Below, piece by piece: positions 23,516 through 32,109 of a stretch of DNA of 64,000 nt (positions are counted from its first letter, which is position 1; each line of letters starts with the position of its first letter). The stretch covers positions 372,001 through 436,000 of the forward strand of contig NZ_AP021869.1 in the NCBI RefSeq assembly GCF_026001925.1, in the 5' to 3' direction. The notes below the pieces were generated by a model that ran no database searches, had not been told where the DNA came from, and was given only the letters and a program-made list of their open reading frames with translations. The position numbers and the translations under genes are program-made. Source of the stretch: Vibrio gangliei. Lineage in GTDB: Bacteria > Pseudomonadota > Gammaproteobacteria > Enterobacterales > Vibrionaceae.

Positions 23516-24874
23516 ATGCATATTCATATTCTTGGTATTTGTGGCACATTCATGGGAGGCGCTGCCGTATTAGCGCGTCAATTAGGACATAAAGTCACCG
23601 GTTGTGACGCCAATGTTTATCCACCAATGAGTACATTGCTCGAATCTCAAGGTATTGAAATTATTGAAGGCTTTGATCCTAGTCAGCTTGATCCTGCACC
23701 AGACTTAGTCGTGATTGGTAATGCTATGAGCCGCGGCAACCCATGCGTGGAATATGTATTAAATAACAATCTGAAATACACCTCCGGCCCGCAATGGTTG
23801 CAAGAATTCTTGTTGCATGATCGTTGGGTGCTTGCGGTTTCTGGTACTCACGGTAAAACCACCACTTCAAGTATGCTGTCTTGGATCTTAGAAGATTGTG
23901 GTTATGCGCCCGGTTTTCTGGTTGGCGGCGTATTAGGTAACTTCGGTGTGTCTGCTCGTTTAGGTGAAAGCATGTTTTTTGTGGTGGAAGCGGACGAATA
24001 TGACAGTGCTTTTTTCGATAAGCGTTCTAAGTTTGTGCATTACCACCCACGCACGTTAGTCATGAACAATCTTGAATTTGACCATGCGGATATTTTTGAC
24101 GATCTAGAAGCAATCAAACGCCAATTCCACCATTTAGTCCGTACGGTTCCTGGTAATGGGCGCATCTTAGTGCCAGCGAATGATGATGGTCTCACGGATG
24201 TGATCAAGCGTGGTTGTTGGAGTGAGCTTGAGCACATTGGTGATGATGGTCATTGGAAAGCAGAAAAGATTCAAAAAGATGGCAGTCACTTTACTGTGTT
24301 CTTAGATGGTCAGTTACAAGGCGAAGTTAAATGGGACTTGGTTGGCGAGCATAATGTGAATAATGCTTTGATGGCGATTGCCGCTGCGCGTCATGTTGGC
24401 GTAACTCCGGATTTGGCCTGTGAAGCCTTAGGTAAATTCATTAATACTAAACGCCGCCTAGAGCTAAAAGGCGAAGTAAATGGCGTGAAAGTGTATGACG
24501 ATTTTGCTCATCACCCAACCGCGATTGATCTGACGTTAGAAGGCTTACGTAATAAAGTGGGCGACAGTAAAATTATTGCCGTGTTTGAACCTCGCTCTAG
24601 CACTATGAAAATGGGCGTACATAAACACACATTAGCCGCAGCCTTTAAACATGCCGATGAAGTGTGTCTGTATCAGCCAAATAACATTAAGTGGAACGTG
24701 CAAGATGTGGCGGATCAATGTGCTCAGCCAAGTTATGTTGATGACAATATTGATAACTTTGTGGCGCATATCGTGGCTCAAGCGCAAACGGGCGATCAAA
24801 TCTTAGTGATGAGTAATGGTGGCTTTGAAGGCATACATGGCAAATTACTCACCGCGTTAGAAGCGAAGCAGTAA
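23516..24874 (+). CDS. mpl: UDP-MurNAc:L-alanyl-gamma-D-glutamyl-meso-DAP ligase Mpl
   Basis: Reattaches recovered murein tripeptide to UDP-MurNAc in peptidoglycan recycling. Mur-ligase architecture: an N-terminal nucleotide-binding domain (HILGICGTFMGG), a central ATPase with GTHGKTTT (around residue 110), and a C-terminal domain with YDDFAHHPTAI. The GTFMGG start and the 452-residue length separate Mpl from MurC. AmpD, encoded at 58.8 kb, feeds the same recycling pathway. Confidence 0.96.
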   Translation: MHIHILGICGTFMGGAAVLARQLGHKVTGCDANVYPPMSTLLESQGIEIIEGFDPSQLDPAPDLVVIGNAMSRGNPCVEYVLNNNLKYTSGPQWLQEFLLHDRWVLAVSGTHGKTTTSSMLSWILEDCGYAPGFLVGGVLGNFGVSARLGESMFFVVEADEYDSAFFDKRSKFVHYHPRTLVMNNLEFDHADIFDDLEAIKRQFHHLVRTVPGNGRILVPANDDGLTDVIKRGCWSELEHIGDDGHWKAEKIQKDGSHFTVFLDGQLQGEVKWDLVGEHNVNNALMAIAAARHVGVTPDLACEALGKFINTKRRLELKGEVNGVKVYDDFAHHPTAIDLTLEGLRNKVGDSKIIAVFEPRSSTMKMGVHKHTLAAAFKHADEVCLYQPNNIKWNVQDVADQCAQPSYVDDNIDNFVAHIVAQAQTGDQILVMSNGGFEGIHGKLLTALEAKQ

Positions 24875-24907
24875 TCACCATCATTCAGTAATCTTAGCTG
24901 CGGATAA

Positions 24908-24952
24908 GTAAAAAGATCATAGTAGGCAAAAAGATCATGATGATCTTTTTAC
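24908..24952 (+). terminator. Terminator after mpl
   Basis: GTAAAAAGATCAT (24908-24920) and ATGATCTTTTTAC (24940-24952) are perfect complements. A second AAAAAGATCAT in the loop (24929-24938 region) offers an alternative pairing. T-rich 3' arm. Confidence 0.75.
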
Positions 24953-24975
24953 TGTTAAAGGTATAGGAGCATGGT

Positions 24976-25605
24976 ATGACTCAAGTTGCAGATAAACGAA
25001 TTACCTTAGCGTTCACTGGCGCTTCAGGTGCACCTTATGGGTTACGCTTACTGGAATGTTTGCTTGCTGCCGACTATACCGTGTATCTGTTGATTTCCTC
25101 GGCGGCTAGAGTGGTGATGGCAACTGAGCATGATTTAAAGCTACCTAGCGGACCTGATGCCGCTCAAAAAGCGTTAGTTGAACACTTATATTGTGACAGC
25201 GATAAATTGGTCGTGTGTGGCAAAGAAGATTGGTTTTCACCAGTGGCTTCTGGCTCTGCGGCGCCGAAAAAAATGGTGGTATGCCCATGTTCGGCTGGCA
25301 GTGTCGCATCGATTGCCCACGGCATATCGGATAACTTAATTGAACGTGCTGCGGATGTGGTGATGAAAGAGCGTGGCCAGTTGCTGCTGGTGGTGCGTGA
25401 AACGCCATTCTCAACGCTGCACTTAGAAAACATGCATAAGTTGTCGCAAATGGGCGTCACTATTATGCCTGCCGCGCCGGGGTTTTATCATCAACCGAAA
25501 ACCATCGACGATCTGGTTGATTTTATGGTGGCGCGTATTTTAGATCACCTTGGCATTGAGCAGGGGCTGGTGCCACGTTGGGGTTATGATCAGCGTAATG
25601 AATAA
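24976..25605 (+). CDS. ubiX: Flavin prenyltransferase UbiX
   Basis: Makes prenylated FMN for the decarboxylase UbiD in ubiquinone synthesis. Flavoprotein fold with the [13 protein letters not shown] motif near the N-terminus, the [17 protein letters not shown] segment and [13 protein letters not shown]. 209 residues, slightly longer than E. coli UbiX. Preceded by the mpl terminator, so probably transcribed separately. Confidence 0.95.
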   Translation: MTQVADKRITLAFTGASGAPYGLRLLECLLAADYTVYLLISSAARVVMATEHDLKLPSGPDAAQKALVEHLYCDSDKLVVCGKEDWFSPVASGSAAPKKMVVCPCSAGSVASIAHGISDNLIERAADVVMKERGQLLLVVRETPFSTLHLENMHKLSQMGVTIMPAAPGFYHQPKTIDDLVDFMVARILDHLGIEQGLVPRWGYDQRNE

Positions 25606-25620
25606 AACTCATCGCGTTGA

Positions 25621-25650
25621 TTGATCATCTCTGACTATATTGTATACAAT
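25621..25650 (+). promoter_or_regulatory. thiBPQ promoter candidate
   Basis: TTGATC (25621-25626), 18-base spacer, TACAAT (25645-25650), placed immediately before the riboswitch. Confidence 0.6.
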
Positions 25651-25657
25651 CTACACG

Positions 25658-25756
25658 ACTCATCGGGGTGCGAGTTTATACGCAGTAATTTGTGTAAAAA
25701 CTGGCTGAGATAACACCCGTGACCTGAACCAGATAATGCTGGCGTAGGAAATGAGT
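25658..25756 (+). promoter_or_regulatory. TPP (THI-box) riboswitch
   Basis: P1 is formed by ACTCAT (25658-25663) and ATGAGT (25751-25756). Inside are the conserved CGGGGTGC, GGCTGAGA, ACCCG, GACCTGAACCAGATAATGC and GCGTAGGAA blocks in the canonical order. It binds thiamine pyrophosphate. The downstream GAAG-CTAGC-CTTC followed by five T is only a weak terminator, so translational control of thiB is equally possible. Confidence 0.96.
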
Positions 25757-25806
25757 GAAGCTAGCCTTCCTTTTTCTTGTGCCGCTCACTAAAAAGGATG
25801 CTTATA

Positions 25807-26814
25807 GTGAACTTCACATCGAAATCTTTTACGCTACTGGCGTTGTCATGCGCTGCCGTGTTTACTTCTTCTGTCATGGCAGCAGAAAAGCCCACGCTCA
25901 CCGTTTATACCTACGATTCTTTCACTTCTGATTGGGGCCCGGGCCCGAAAATCAAAACGGCATTTGAAGCTCAATGCGGCTGTAATCTGAATTTTGTTGC
26001 ACTTGATGATGGCGGCTCGGTGTTGAGTCGAATTCGTATGGAAGGCTCGACCACCAAAGCGGATGTGGTTTTGGGTTTAAACAACAATATTATGGCGCAA
26101 GCACAAGCGACGGGTTTACTGGCAAAGCACGATGTTGATACCTCCAAAGTGACGATTCCTGGTGGTTGGAATAACGATTATTTTGTGCCATTTGATTATG
26201 GCTATTTCGCGTTTGTGTACGATAAAACCAAAATGAAGAACCCGCCGAAAAGCATGAAAGAGCTGGTGGAGCGTGATGATTTCAATATCATTTATCAAGA
26301 TCCACGCACCTCAATCACAGGGCAAGGTTTATTGTTGTGGGTAAAAGATGTCTATGGCGATGACGCCGCTCAGGCTTGGAAACAAATCGCGAAGAAGACG
26401 GTCACGGTAAGCAAAGGTTGGTCGGACTCTTATCCTATGTTCTTAAAAGGCGAGAGTGATATGGTGCTCTCTTACAGTACCTCTCCGGCTTACCACATCA
26501 TTGCTGAAAATGATCCCAACTACGCAGCGGCTGACTTTGCTGAAGGTCAATATGCACAAATTGAACTTGCCGCTAAGTTAAAAAGCTCAAAACACCAAAA
26601 ACTTGCTGATGAGTTTATGCAGTTTATTTTGAGTGATGATTTCCAATCGGTGATGGCGACAGGCAACTGGATGTATCCGGTGACCGACATTGAATTGCCA
26701 AAAGGTTATGAGCAATTAACCGTACCGAGCAAAATGTTGTCGCTGGATCCTGAAGTGGTTGCCAAACAGTTGAAAAGCTGGACTCGCGAATGGCAAATGG
26801 CACTTTCGGAATAA
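25807..26814 (+). CDS. thiB: Thiamine/TPP ABC transporter periplasmic binding protein ThiB
   Basis: Captures thiamine and its phosphates in the periplasm for ThiPQ. Signal peptide about residues 1-24 (hydrophobic TLLALSCAAVF, cleavage near VMA-AEK). Mature protein has the LTVYTYDSFTSDWGPGP start typical of ThiB. I choose the GTG at 25807, since AAAAAGGA ends 8 bases before it; the in-frame ATG at 25798 overlaps that site. 335 residues. Directly under the TPP riboswitch. Confidence 0.95.
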   Translation: MNFTSKSFTLLALSCAAVFTSSVMAAEKPTLTVYTYDSFTSDWGPGPKIKTAFEAQCGCNLNFVALDDGGSVLSRIRMEGSTTKADVVLGLNNNIMAQAQATGLLAKHDVDTSKVTIPGGWNNDYFVPFDYGYFAFVYDKTKMKNPPKSMKELVERDDFNIIYQDPRTSITGQGLLLWVKDVYGDDAAQAWKQIAKKTVTVSKGWSDSYPMFLKGESDMVLSYSTSPAYHIIAENDPNYAAADFAEGQYAQIELAAKLKSSKHQKLADEFMQFILSDDFQSVMATGNWMYPVTDIELPKGYEQLTVPSKMLSLDPEVVAKQLKSWTREWQMALSE

Positions 26815-26875
26815 TGTCTAAGTTGATTGGTCATTAGAATGAGCGGTAATAAAGTGCGTGAGGTCGGGCGCTAAC

Positions 26876-28465
26876 ATGGTCAATATTCAGGTACCTAAAT
26901 TAGGTATTGTCGTGGCATCGGCTATTGGCCTGTTCGTGGTATCGACCGTGGTGGCATTGATTCATCATGCCCCGACACTCAATATGGGTTGGATTTTATC
27001 TGATCCTTATTACCGCCACATTACCTTCTTTAGTTTTTACCAAGCGTCGTTATCGATGCTACTCAGTGTGGGGTTGGCCATTCCTGTCGCCCATGCGCTT
27101 TCGAGGCGAGAGTTTTTTGGTAAATCTATACTGCTGAAATTGTTTGCTTCCACTTTAGTACTACCAGTATTAGTCGGCGTATTTGGTATTGTAGCTATCT
27201 TGGGCAATAGTGGTTTAGTGGCACAACTGTTCCGATTCTTCGACAGTCAGCTCCCATTTTCTATCTATGGTTTAAGTGGCATCTTGGTCGCCCATGTCTT
27301 TTTTAATTTGCCTTACGCGAGTCGATTGTTATTGCATGCTTTGGAATCGATTCCTAATGAGCAGCATAAATTGTGTGCGCATTTAGGCATGACCGGTTGG
27401 CAAAAGTTTCGACAAGTCGAATGGCCGAGAATGAGGCAGCAACTTCCGCAAATTGCTGGCCTTGTGTTTATGTTGTGCTTCACCAGTTTCTCAACCGTAA
27501 TGGCACTTGGCGGTGGCCCCAAATCCACCACTATTGAACTTGCGATTTATCAGGCGATTAAGTTTGATTTTGATTTACAGGCCGGTGCGATTTTGGCGCT
27601 GTGGCAAATGCTGCTGTGTGGTGGGTTAAGCCTGCTGTTATTAAAGCTGACTAAAACCTTACCAACTTCCGATGCGGCCAGTCATCAACGTTATGCTTTT
27701 TTTATTGATAGCTCAAAAGCGAAATGGTGGGATGCGTTTTGGATTGTTTCAGCGGCGATCTTGGTGTTGCCGCCGTTAATGATGGTGGTGGGACAAGGGT
27801 TAAATCCTCGCTCCTTTGCGGTATTGCAAGATGAGAAATTTTGGCATGCTTTGAGTGCATCGGTACAAATTGCCACGCTTGCCAGCTGTTTGGCGTTATT
27901 ACTCGGCATGGCGATTTTATTGACCAGTCGAGCTTGGCACTTAAAAGGTCAATCGAGTCGCGCGGGTAAAGTAGAATTAATGGGCACTATTATTTTGGTC
28001 ACGCCAGGTATTGTGCTCAGTACGGGGCTGTTTTTGCTGTTACGTGAGCGGGTTGATGTGTTCAGTTTGGCATTTTGGGTTGTGGTGGTGATCAATAGCT
28101 TAATGGGGTTGCCATACATCATTAAAACCTTGAGTCAGCCAATGTTGCAGACGGCGCAGCAATATCACTCTCTTTGTCAAAGTTTAGGCATGGCAGGCTG
28201 GAACCGTTTTCGTTTGGTGGAATGGCGAGCGTTAAATAAAACCATCGCACATGCGTTTTCGATTTGTTTCATGTTTTCTATGGGCGATCTGAGTGCGATC
28301 GCTTTATTTGGCAGCCAATCTTTAACGACGTTGCCTTTGTATTTATTCCAATTGTTAGGCAGCTATCAAATTCAGGCCGCGGCCATGGTCGCCCTTTGTT
28401 TATTACTGTTTAGCCTGTTGTGTTTTGTGCTTATCGAACGTGTCTTTAAACGTGGTAGTCAATAA
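26876..28465 (+). CDS. thiP: Thiamine/TPP ABC transporter permease ThiP
   Basis: Inner-membrane permease with two fused binding-protein-dependent transport domains and about twelve hydrophobic segments. Each half carries an EAA-like loop near a GMTGWQKF or GMAGWNRF segment, where the ATPase docks. The ATG at 26876 gives 529 residues; an in-frame GTG at 26858 would give 535, nearer to E. coli's 536, and neither has a strong ribosome site. The stop overlaps the thiQ start by one base. Confidence 0.95.
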   Translation: MVNIQVPKLGIVVASAIGLFVVSTVVALIHHAPTLNMGWILSDPYYRHITFFSFYQASLSMLLSVGLAIPVAHALSRREFFGKSILLKLFASTLVLPVLVGVFGIVAILGNSGLVAQLFRFFDSQLPFSIYGLSGILVAHVFFNLPYASRLLLHALESIPNEQHKLCAHLGMTGWQKFRQVEWPRMRQQLPQIAGLVFMLCFTSFSTVMALGGGPKSTTIELAIYQAIKFDFDLQAGAILALWQMLLCGGLSLLLLKLTKTLPTSDAASHQRYAFFIDSSKAKWWDAFWIVSAAILVLPPLMMVVGQGLNPRSFAVLQDEKFWHALSASVQIATLASCLALLLGMAILLTSRAWHLKGQSSRAGKVELMGTIILVTPGIVLSTGLFLLLRERVDVFSLAFWVVVVINSLMGLPYIIKTLSQPMLQTAQQYHSLCQSLGMAGWNRFRLVEWRALNKTIAHAFSICFMFSMGDLSAIALFGSQSLTTLPLYLFQLLGSYQIQAAAMVALCLLLFSLLCFVLIERVFKRGSQ

Positions 28466-29208
28466 TGAAAAAAGGGTGTGAACAAAGCGCTATCGCTGTC
28501 TCTTTAGACCAAGTGCAGTATGAATATCAAAATGAATGTTTTGAATTTGAACTGCAACTTCCCGCAGGCGCTATCATGGCTTTGATGGGAGCGAGCGGCT
28601 CTGGAAAGTCGACATTACTGAGTTTGGTCGCCGGTTTCATTGAGCCAAGCCAGGGGCAGATTTTGGTCAATGGCGATAATGTTGTTGGGCGAGCGCCACA
28701 TCAGCGTCCAGTCGCCATGCTATTTCAAGAGCATAATTTATTTACCCATTTAACCGTCAGGCAAAATATTGGCTTGGGTTTACATCCGGGGCTAAAACTT
28801 ACGGCGGAGCAGCAGCAATTAGTGCAGCAAGCTGCGCAGCAAGTTGGAATCGAAGAATTACTCGAACGTTTGCCAGAGCAGTTATCGGGCGGGCAAAGAC
28901 AGCGTGTCGCATTGGCACGTTGTTTTGTTCAGCCACATACCATTTGGTTATTGGATGAGCCATTTTCGGCGCTCGATCCTGTACTGCGCGAGGATATGTT
29001 GCGGTTGGTTGCTAAGCTCGCTGAGCAGCGAAAATTGACAGTGTTAATGGTGACCCACCATATTAGCGATGCCAAAATGATTGCCAGTCATTTTGCCTTT
29101 ATGCAGCAAGGGCGAGTCAGTGAAGTCGGGGAAATGGAAACCTTGAATCCAGCGCATGAAAATGAAGCGCTGCAAGCTTTTTTGCAAGCGGGAGGCATCA
29201 CCGGCTAG
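28465..29208 (+). CDS. thiQ: Thiamine/TPP ABC transporter ATPase ThiQ
   Basis: Powers thiamine import. Walker A GASGSGKST, Q-loop in MLFQEHNLF, signature LSGGQRQRVALAR, Walker B WLLDEPFSALDP and the switch His in MVTHH are all intact. 247 residues. TAATG overlap with thiP indicates translational coupling; last gene of the riboswitch-controlled operon. Confidence 0.96.
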   Translation: MKKGCEQSAIAVSLDQVQYEYQNECFEFELQLPAGAIMALMGASGSGKSTLLSLVAGFIEPSQGQILVNGDNVVGRAPHQRPVAMLFQEHNLFTHLTVRQNIGLGLHPGLKLTAEQQQLVQQAAQQVGIEELLERLPEQLSGGQRQRVALARCFVQPHTIWLLDEPFSALDPVLREDMLRLVAKLAEQRKLTVLMVTHHISDAKMIASHFAFMQQGRVSEVGEMETLNPAHENEALQAFLQAGGITG

Positions 29209-29232
29209 AATTTCAAGACCAACAGACCAACT

Positions 29233-29871
29233 CTATTTGTGTGAGAGTGATTCTGATTTAACACGCTTAAAGTCAACGTAGTAACAAAGTGCTGAGTAGA
29301 ACATTAACGCATAGCCCAGCACTTCGGTCCCTTCTTCGGCAACGTTTTTCACTGCTCGCACGAACTCATCACCCAGTAATCCTTCCCAAAGGCTGCCCAT
29401 ACCAAATAAACGTGAAAATATCAGCAAGACCGCTAATCCCACCATCATGGAACTGTTGTTTTTATCTTGCGCGTGTTGGCTTAATCCTGCGACGGTTTTT
29501 TCTTTATCTGTGAGTGCAAAGCGAATCGCTGAAGCGGCGACGACCAAGGCTGGCACGACCCAGAATCCGTGATAAATCAGATCAAATAGGGCATCGAGTT
29601 CACGAATCAATAAACAAGCAAAAAAGCCTGCAATTAATACGTAAGCATGGCGAACATCTGGGTTATTTTTAGCAATAGAGGCGAATAAACAGGTGGCAAT
29701 GAATAACATGCCTTCTTGTAAAAACTCAGTGAGCGAGATTTCGCCTAAATTGTTATTAAAATAAAAAATGTCGACGCGAATACAAATAACAGGCAAAGCA
29801 ACAACTACGGCAAGAACTAGAAAGCGTAACACTGAGCGTTTAATGACAAGGACGTTTTGATGATTTTGCAT
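29233..29871 (-). CDS. Six-helix inner-membrane protein of unknown function
   Basis: 212 residues. I see six hydrophobic segments (about 16-34, 49-67, 75-93, 103-120, 141-160, 182-200) and a polar loop at 121-140. Charged residues sit in or beside the helices: E49 and E53 (TEFLQEG), R90-E91-D93 (RELD), and E179, E180, E183 (AEEGTEVLGY). That pattern suggests a functional site in the membrane, but I do not recognise the family. It is convergent with thiQ (24 bases), is probably monocistronic, and has a CRP-like site 47 bases upstream of its start. Confidence 0.8.
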   Translation of the reverse strand: MQNHQNVLVIKRSVLRFLVLAVVVALPVICIRVDIFYFNNNLGEISLTEFLQEGMLFIATCLFASIAKNNPDVRHAYVLIAGFFACLLIRELDALFDLIYHGFWVVPALVVAASAIRFALTDKEKTVAGLSQHAQDKNNSSMMVGLAVLLIFSRLFGMGSLWEGLLGDEFVRAVKNVAEEGTEVLGYALMFYSALCYYVDFKRVKSESLSHK

Positions 29872-29917
29872 TATGGAAACCCACTTGTGATGAGTGTATG
29901 TGGTTTATCTATAGTAT

Positions 29918-29933
29918 GGTGACCTAGATCACA
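29918..29933 (-). promoter_or_regulatory. CRP-like site upstream of the unknown membrane gene
   Basis: GTGA-CCTAGA-TCACA, matching the CRP consensus TGTGA-N6-TCACA at nine of ten defined positions (first T is G). Position relative to the minus-strand start suits activation. Confidence 0.6.
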
Positions 29934-30160
29934 TAACTCAAGTTTGAACAAGCCGGTGATACTAATGTCATCTTTAGATGAGAGCTAGTATCATTTTGAA
30001 CTAAGCGTATTTCTTTTAATTCTAACCGTTTGATATTTTATCAATTTGTGATTATCTCTTTCTTGTTCGCTCATATTTAATCGCTAGTGTTTGTTAGTTC
30101 TTGTTTAATAGCCATAGCTTGTTTAATAGCTATTGATAGATAGCTTTGTTCAATAAAGAC

Positions 30161-30186
30161 AAAACGGGCATCAAAGCCCGTTTTTA
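30161..30186. terminator. Terminator downstream of the phoH-like gene
   Basis: AAAACGGGC, loop ATCAAA, GCCCGTTTTT. Usable in both directions; the minus-strand phoH-like gene ends at 30212. Confidence 0.88.
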
Positions 30187-30211
30187 AGTGGTTGAAAGTT
30201 AATATTTTCGG

Positions 30212-31627
30212 CTACAAGTTTTCCTCTGCAAACTCGGCCAAGCGGCTGCGTACCACGCCGTTTAAGTGAATGTTGGCGCTACCTTCAAAGTTTTTAAAGC
30301 GCTCCACTATATAAGTTAACCCCGATGTAACCGGCGTTAAGTAGGTGGAGTCAATCTGCGCTAAGTTACCGGAGCAGACGATTTTGGTGCCTTCACCACA
30401 GCGGGTAATGATGGTTTTTATTTGTGAAGCGGTCAGGTTTTGACACTCATCGAGCAATACAAAGGCGTTTTGAATCGAACGTCCGCGCATAAAGTTGATC
30501 GACTTGAACTGAATATTGGCTTTATCGCAAATGTATTTGAGTGAGCCTTCCGTGCAATGATCGTTTTTATGCAGTGCTTCGAGTGTATCGGTAATCGCCG
30601 CCAGCCAAGGCATCATCTTTTCTTCTTCGGTGCCGGGTAAGAAACCAATGGCTTCCCCTATATCTGGCGTATTACGTGTGACGATGATCTTATCGAACAT
30701 TTTCTTCTCTATCGTCATTTCCAGTGCCGCGGCCATGGCGAGCATGGTTTTACCACTACCGGCGGCACCAGTTAAAATTACTAAGTCGATGCTTGGGTCG
30801 AGCAGGGCATCCATCGCCATGCCTTGATAAATATTTTTTGGATAGATATCCCAGGCATGACGATGCAATAAACGCTCTCGGCTGAGATCGCGAATTTTGG
30901 CGTTGTGCGGGTGCAATTCCTCAACACGGCCTGCAAAATCGGTATCTTCATCAATTAAATATTGGTTGATGAAGGTAGGCTCGAGCCCTTCGCGGTCGAC
31001 GGTATGAAAGGTTTTGCTGCCAACGGTTTGGCTTTCTACTTGTTGGAAGTTATCCCAAAAGCTGCCTTCATATTGAGTGAAGCCTTTAGTGAGGTATTGC
31101 ACATCATCAATTAATTGGTCTGTGCGGTAGTCTTCAACATATTGAACGCCGGCCCCTTTGGCACGAAGTCGCATATTGATGTCTTTGGTGATCAACACCA
31201 CTTCGCGTTCAGGGTGCTGCTTTTGTAGGGCAAGAACGCCATTGAGAATACGATTATCTCCGGCTTTATCAGCAAAAGCCTTATCACTTTCTTGCACATC
31301 GTAATCAGCCAAAATTGAGATAGCACCGGAAGTTTGGTGCTCATGCCCAAAGGGAATACCTTGAGATATTTCTTCTGGTGTCGCGTCATGAAAAATGGCT
31401 TCTAATGCTCGTATCGCCACCCTGGCATCACGAGCAACATCGCGTTTACTGTCTTTGATTCGGTCGAGTTCTTCTAACACCGTCATTGGGATGACAACAT
31501 CGTGTTCTTGGAAGGAATAAATGGCGTGAGGTTCATGTAAAAGGATGTTGGTGTCTAGGACAAACAACTTGCGAAGGCTGTTATCTTGTGAGGTACGGCT
31601 GGTCAGCGTTTTTTCATTCGCGCCCAT
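30212..31627 (-). CDS. PIN-PhoH fusion ATPase/ribonuclease (PhoH2 type)
   Basis: 471 residues. The N-terminal PIN domain (about residues 18-160) shows the acidic residues LDTNILLHEP, LEELDRIKDS and TKDIN. The C-terminal PhoH domain (about 255-460) has Walker A TGAAGSGKT and Walker B FVLLDECQN. Characterised PhoH2 proteins are ATP-dependent RNA helicases with PIN-type RNase activity. It is chromosomal and monocistronic, with no small antitoxin partner beside it. Confidence 0.92.
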   Translation of the reverse strand: MGANEKTLTSRTSQDNSLRKLFVLDTNILLHEPHAIYSFQEHDVVIPMTVLEELDRIKDSKRDVARDARVAIRALEAIFHDATPEEISQGIPFGHEHQTSGAISILADYDVQESDKAFADKAGDNRILNGVLALQKQHPEREVVLITKDINMRLRAKGAGVQYVEDYRTDQLIDDVQYLTKGFTQYEGSFWDNFQQVESQTVGSKTFHTVDREGLEPTFINQYLIDEDTDFAGRVEELHPHNAKIRDLSRERLLHRHAWDIYPKNIYQGMAMDALLDPSIDLVILTGAAGSGKTMLAMAAALEMTIEKKMFDKIIVTRNTPDIGEAIGFLPGTEEEKMMPWLAAITDTLEALHKNDHCTEGSLKYICDKANIQFKSINFMRGRSIQNAFVLLDECQNLTASQIKTIITRCGEGTKIVCSGNLAQIDSTYLTPVTSGLTYIVERFKNFEGSANIHLNGVVRSRLAEFAEENL

Positions 31628-32109
31628 AGCGTCTCCTTGATTCCGCGATGCGGAAAGCTAGCAATGTTTGATTGCCAGGCTGCAAGAGGAACGTCCTATC
31701 CCTCTTATGCTATCGAGTGTGTCGGTAGCGTGCAGCTACATAACGATCAAACCCTAAGTGTTAACGCGAAATAATAAGGTTTAACTTCGTGTCTTACCCT
31801 AGCTAACCCTAGTTATTATTTCTACGCTCAGTTTAAGTATAGAAAGATTTTTACTTTCTTCTCTACCATACCTCTCAAATATTGACACTTTTATGTCAGC
31901 GGAAAAAATTAGGCGATTTCAGGATGATAAATTCCTATCTATCCAGTAAAATAATCCGCTTTTTACGGGGTGAGTAAGAGCGTCTCTTTCTCATTTTTTG
32001 AACAAAATAGGGCCGTAAACCTTTACCCTTGTAAACGACAATCACACCTTGAAGTTACTTGGGGATAAACTAGATTTCATAAAGACAGATTCATAAGGTA
32101 GTCGATTAC
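31628..32109. other. Divergent intergenic region between phoH-like gene and rapA
   Basis: 482 bases. I find no open reading frame of note and no RNA gene I can name. It must hold promoters for both flanking genes. CTTGAAGTTACTTGGG at 32048-32063 repeats the sequence upstream of hfq (1131-1146). Its length would allow a small RNA, but no clear promoter-terminator pair is visible. Confidence 0.5.

Larger units (their letters stand above)
29872..30211. other. Intergenic region between the membrane gene and phoH-like gene
   Basis: 340 bases without a gene. It contains the CRP-like site at 29918-29933, an AT-rich stretch, a direct repeat of TTGTTTAATAGC near 30099-30130, and the phoH-like terminator at 30161-30186. 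Confidence 0.6.

Noticed and set aside
30212..31627. Toxin-antitoxin module based on the PIN domain of the PhoH-like protein
   Set aside because: There is no small antitoxin frame next to it, and this long PIN-PhoH form is a common chromosomal gene.
31628..32109. Small RNA gene between the phoH-like gene and rapA
   Set aside because: Length would allow it, but no convincing promoter and terminator pair could be read.
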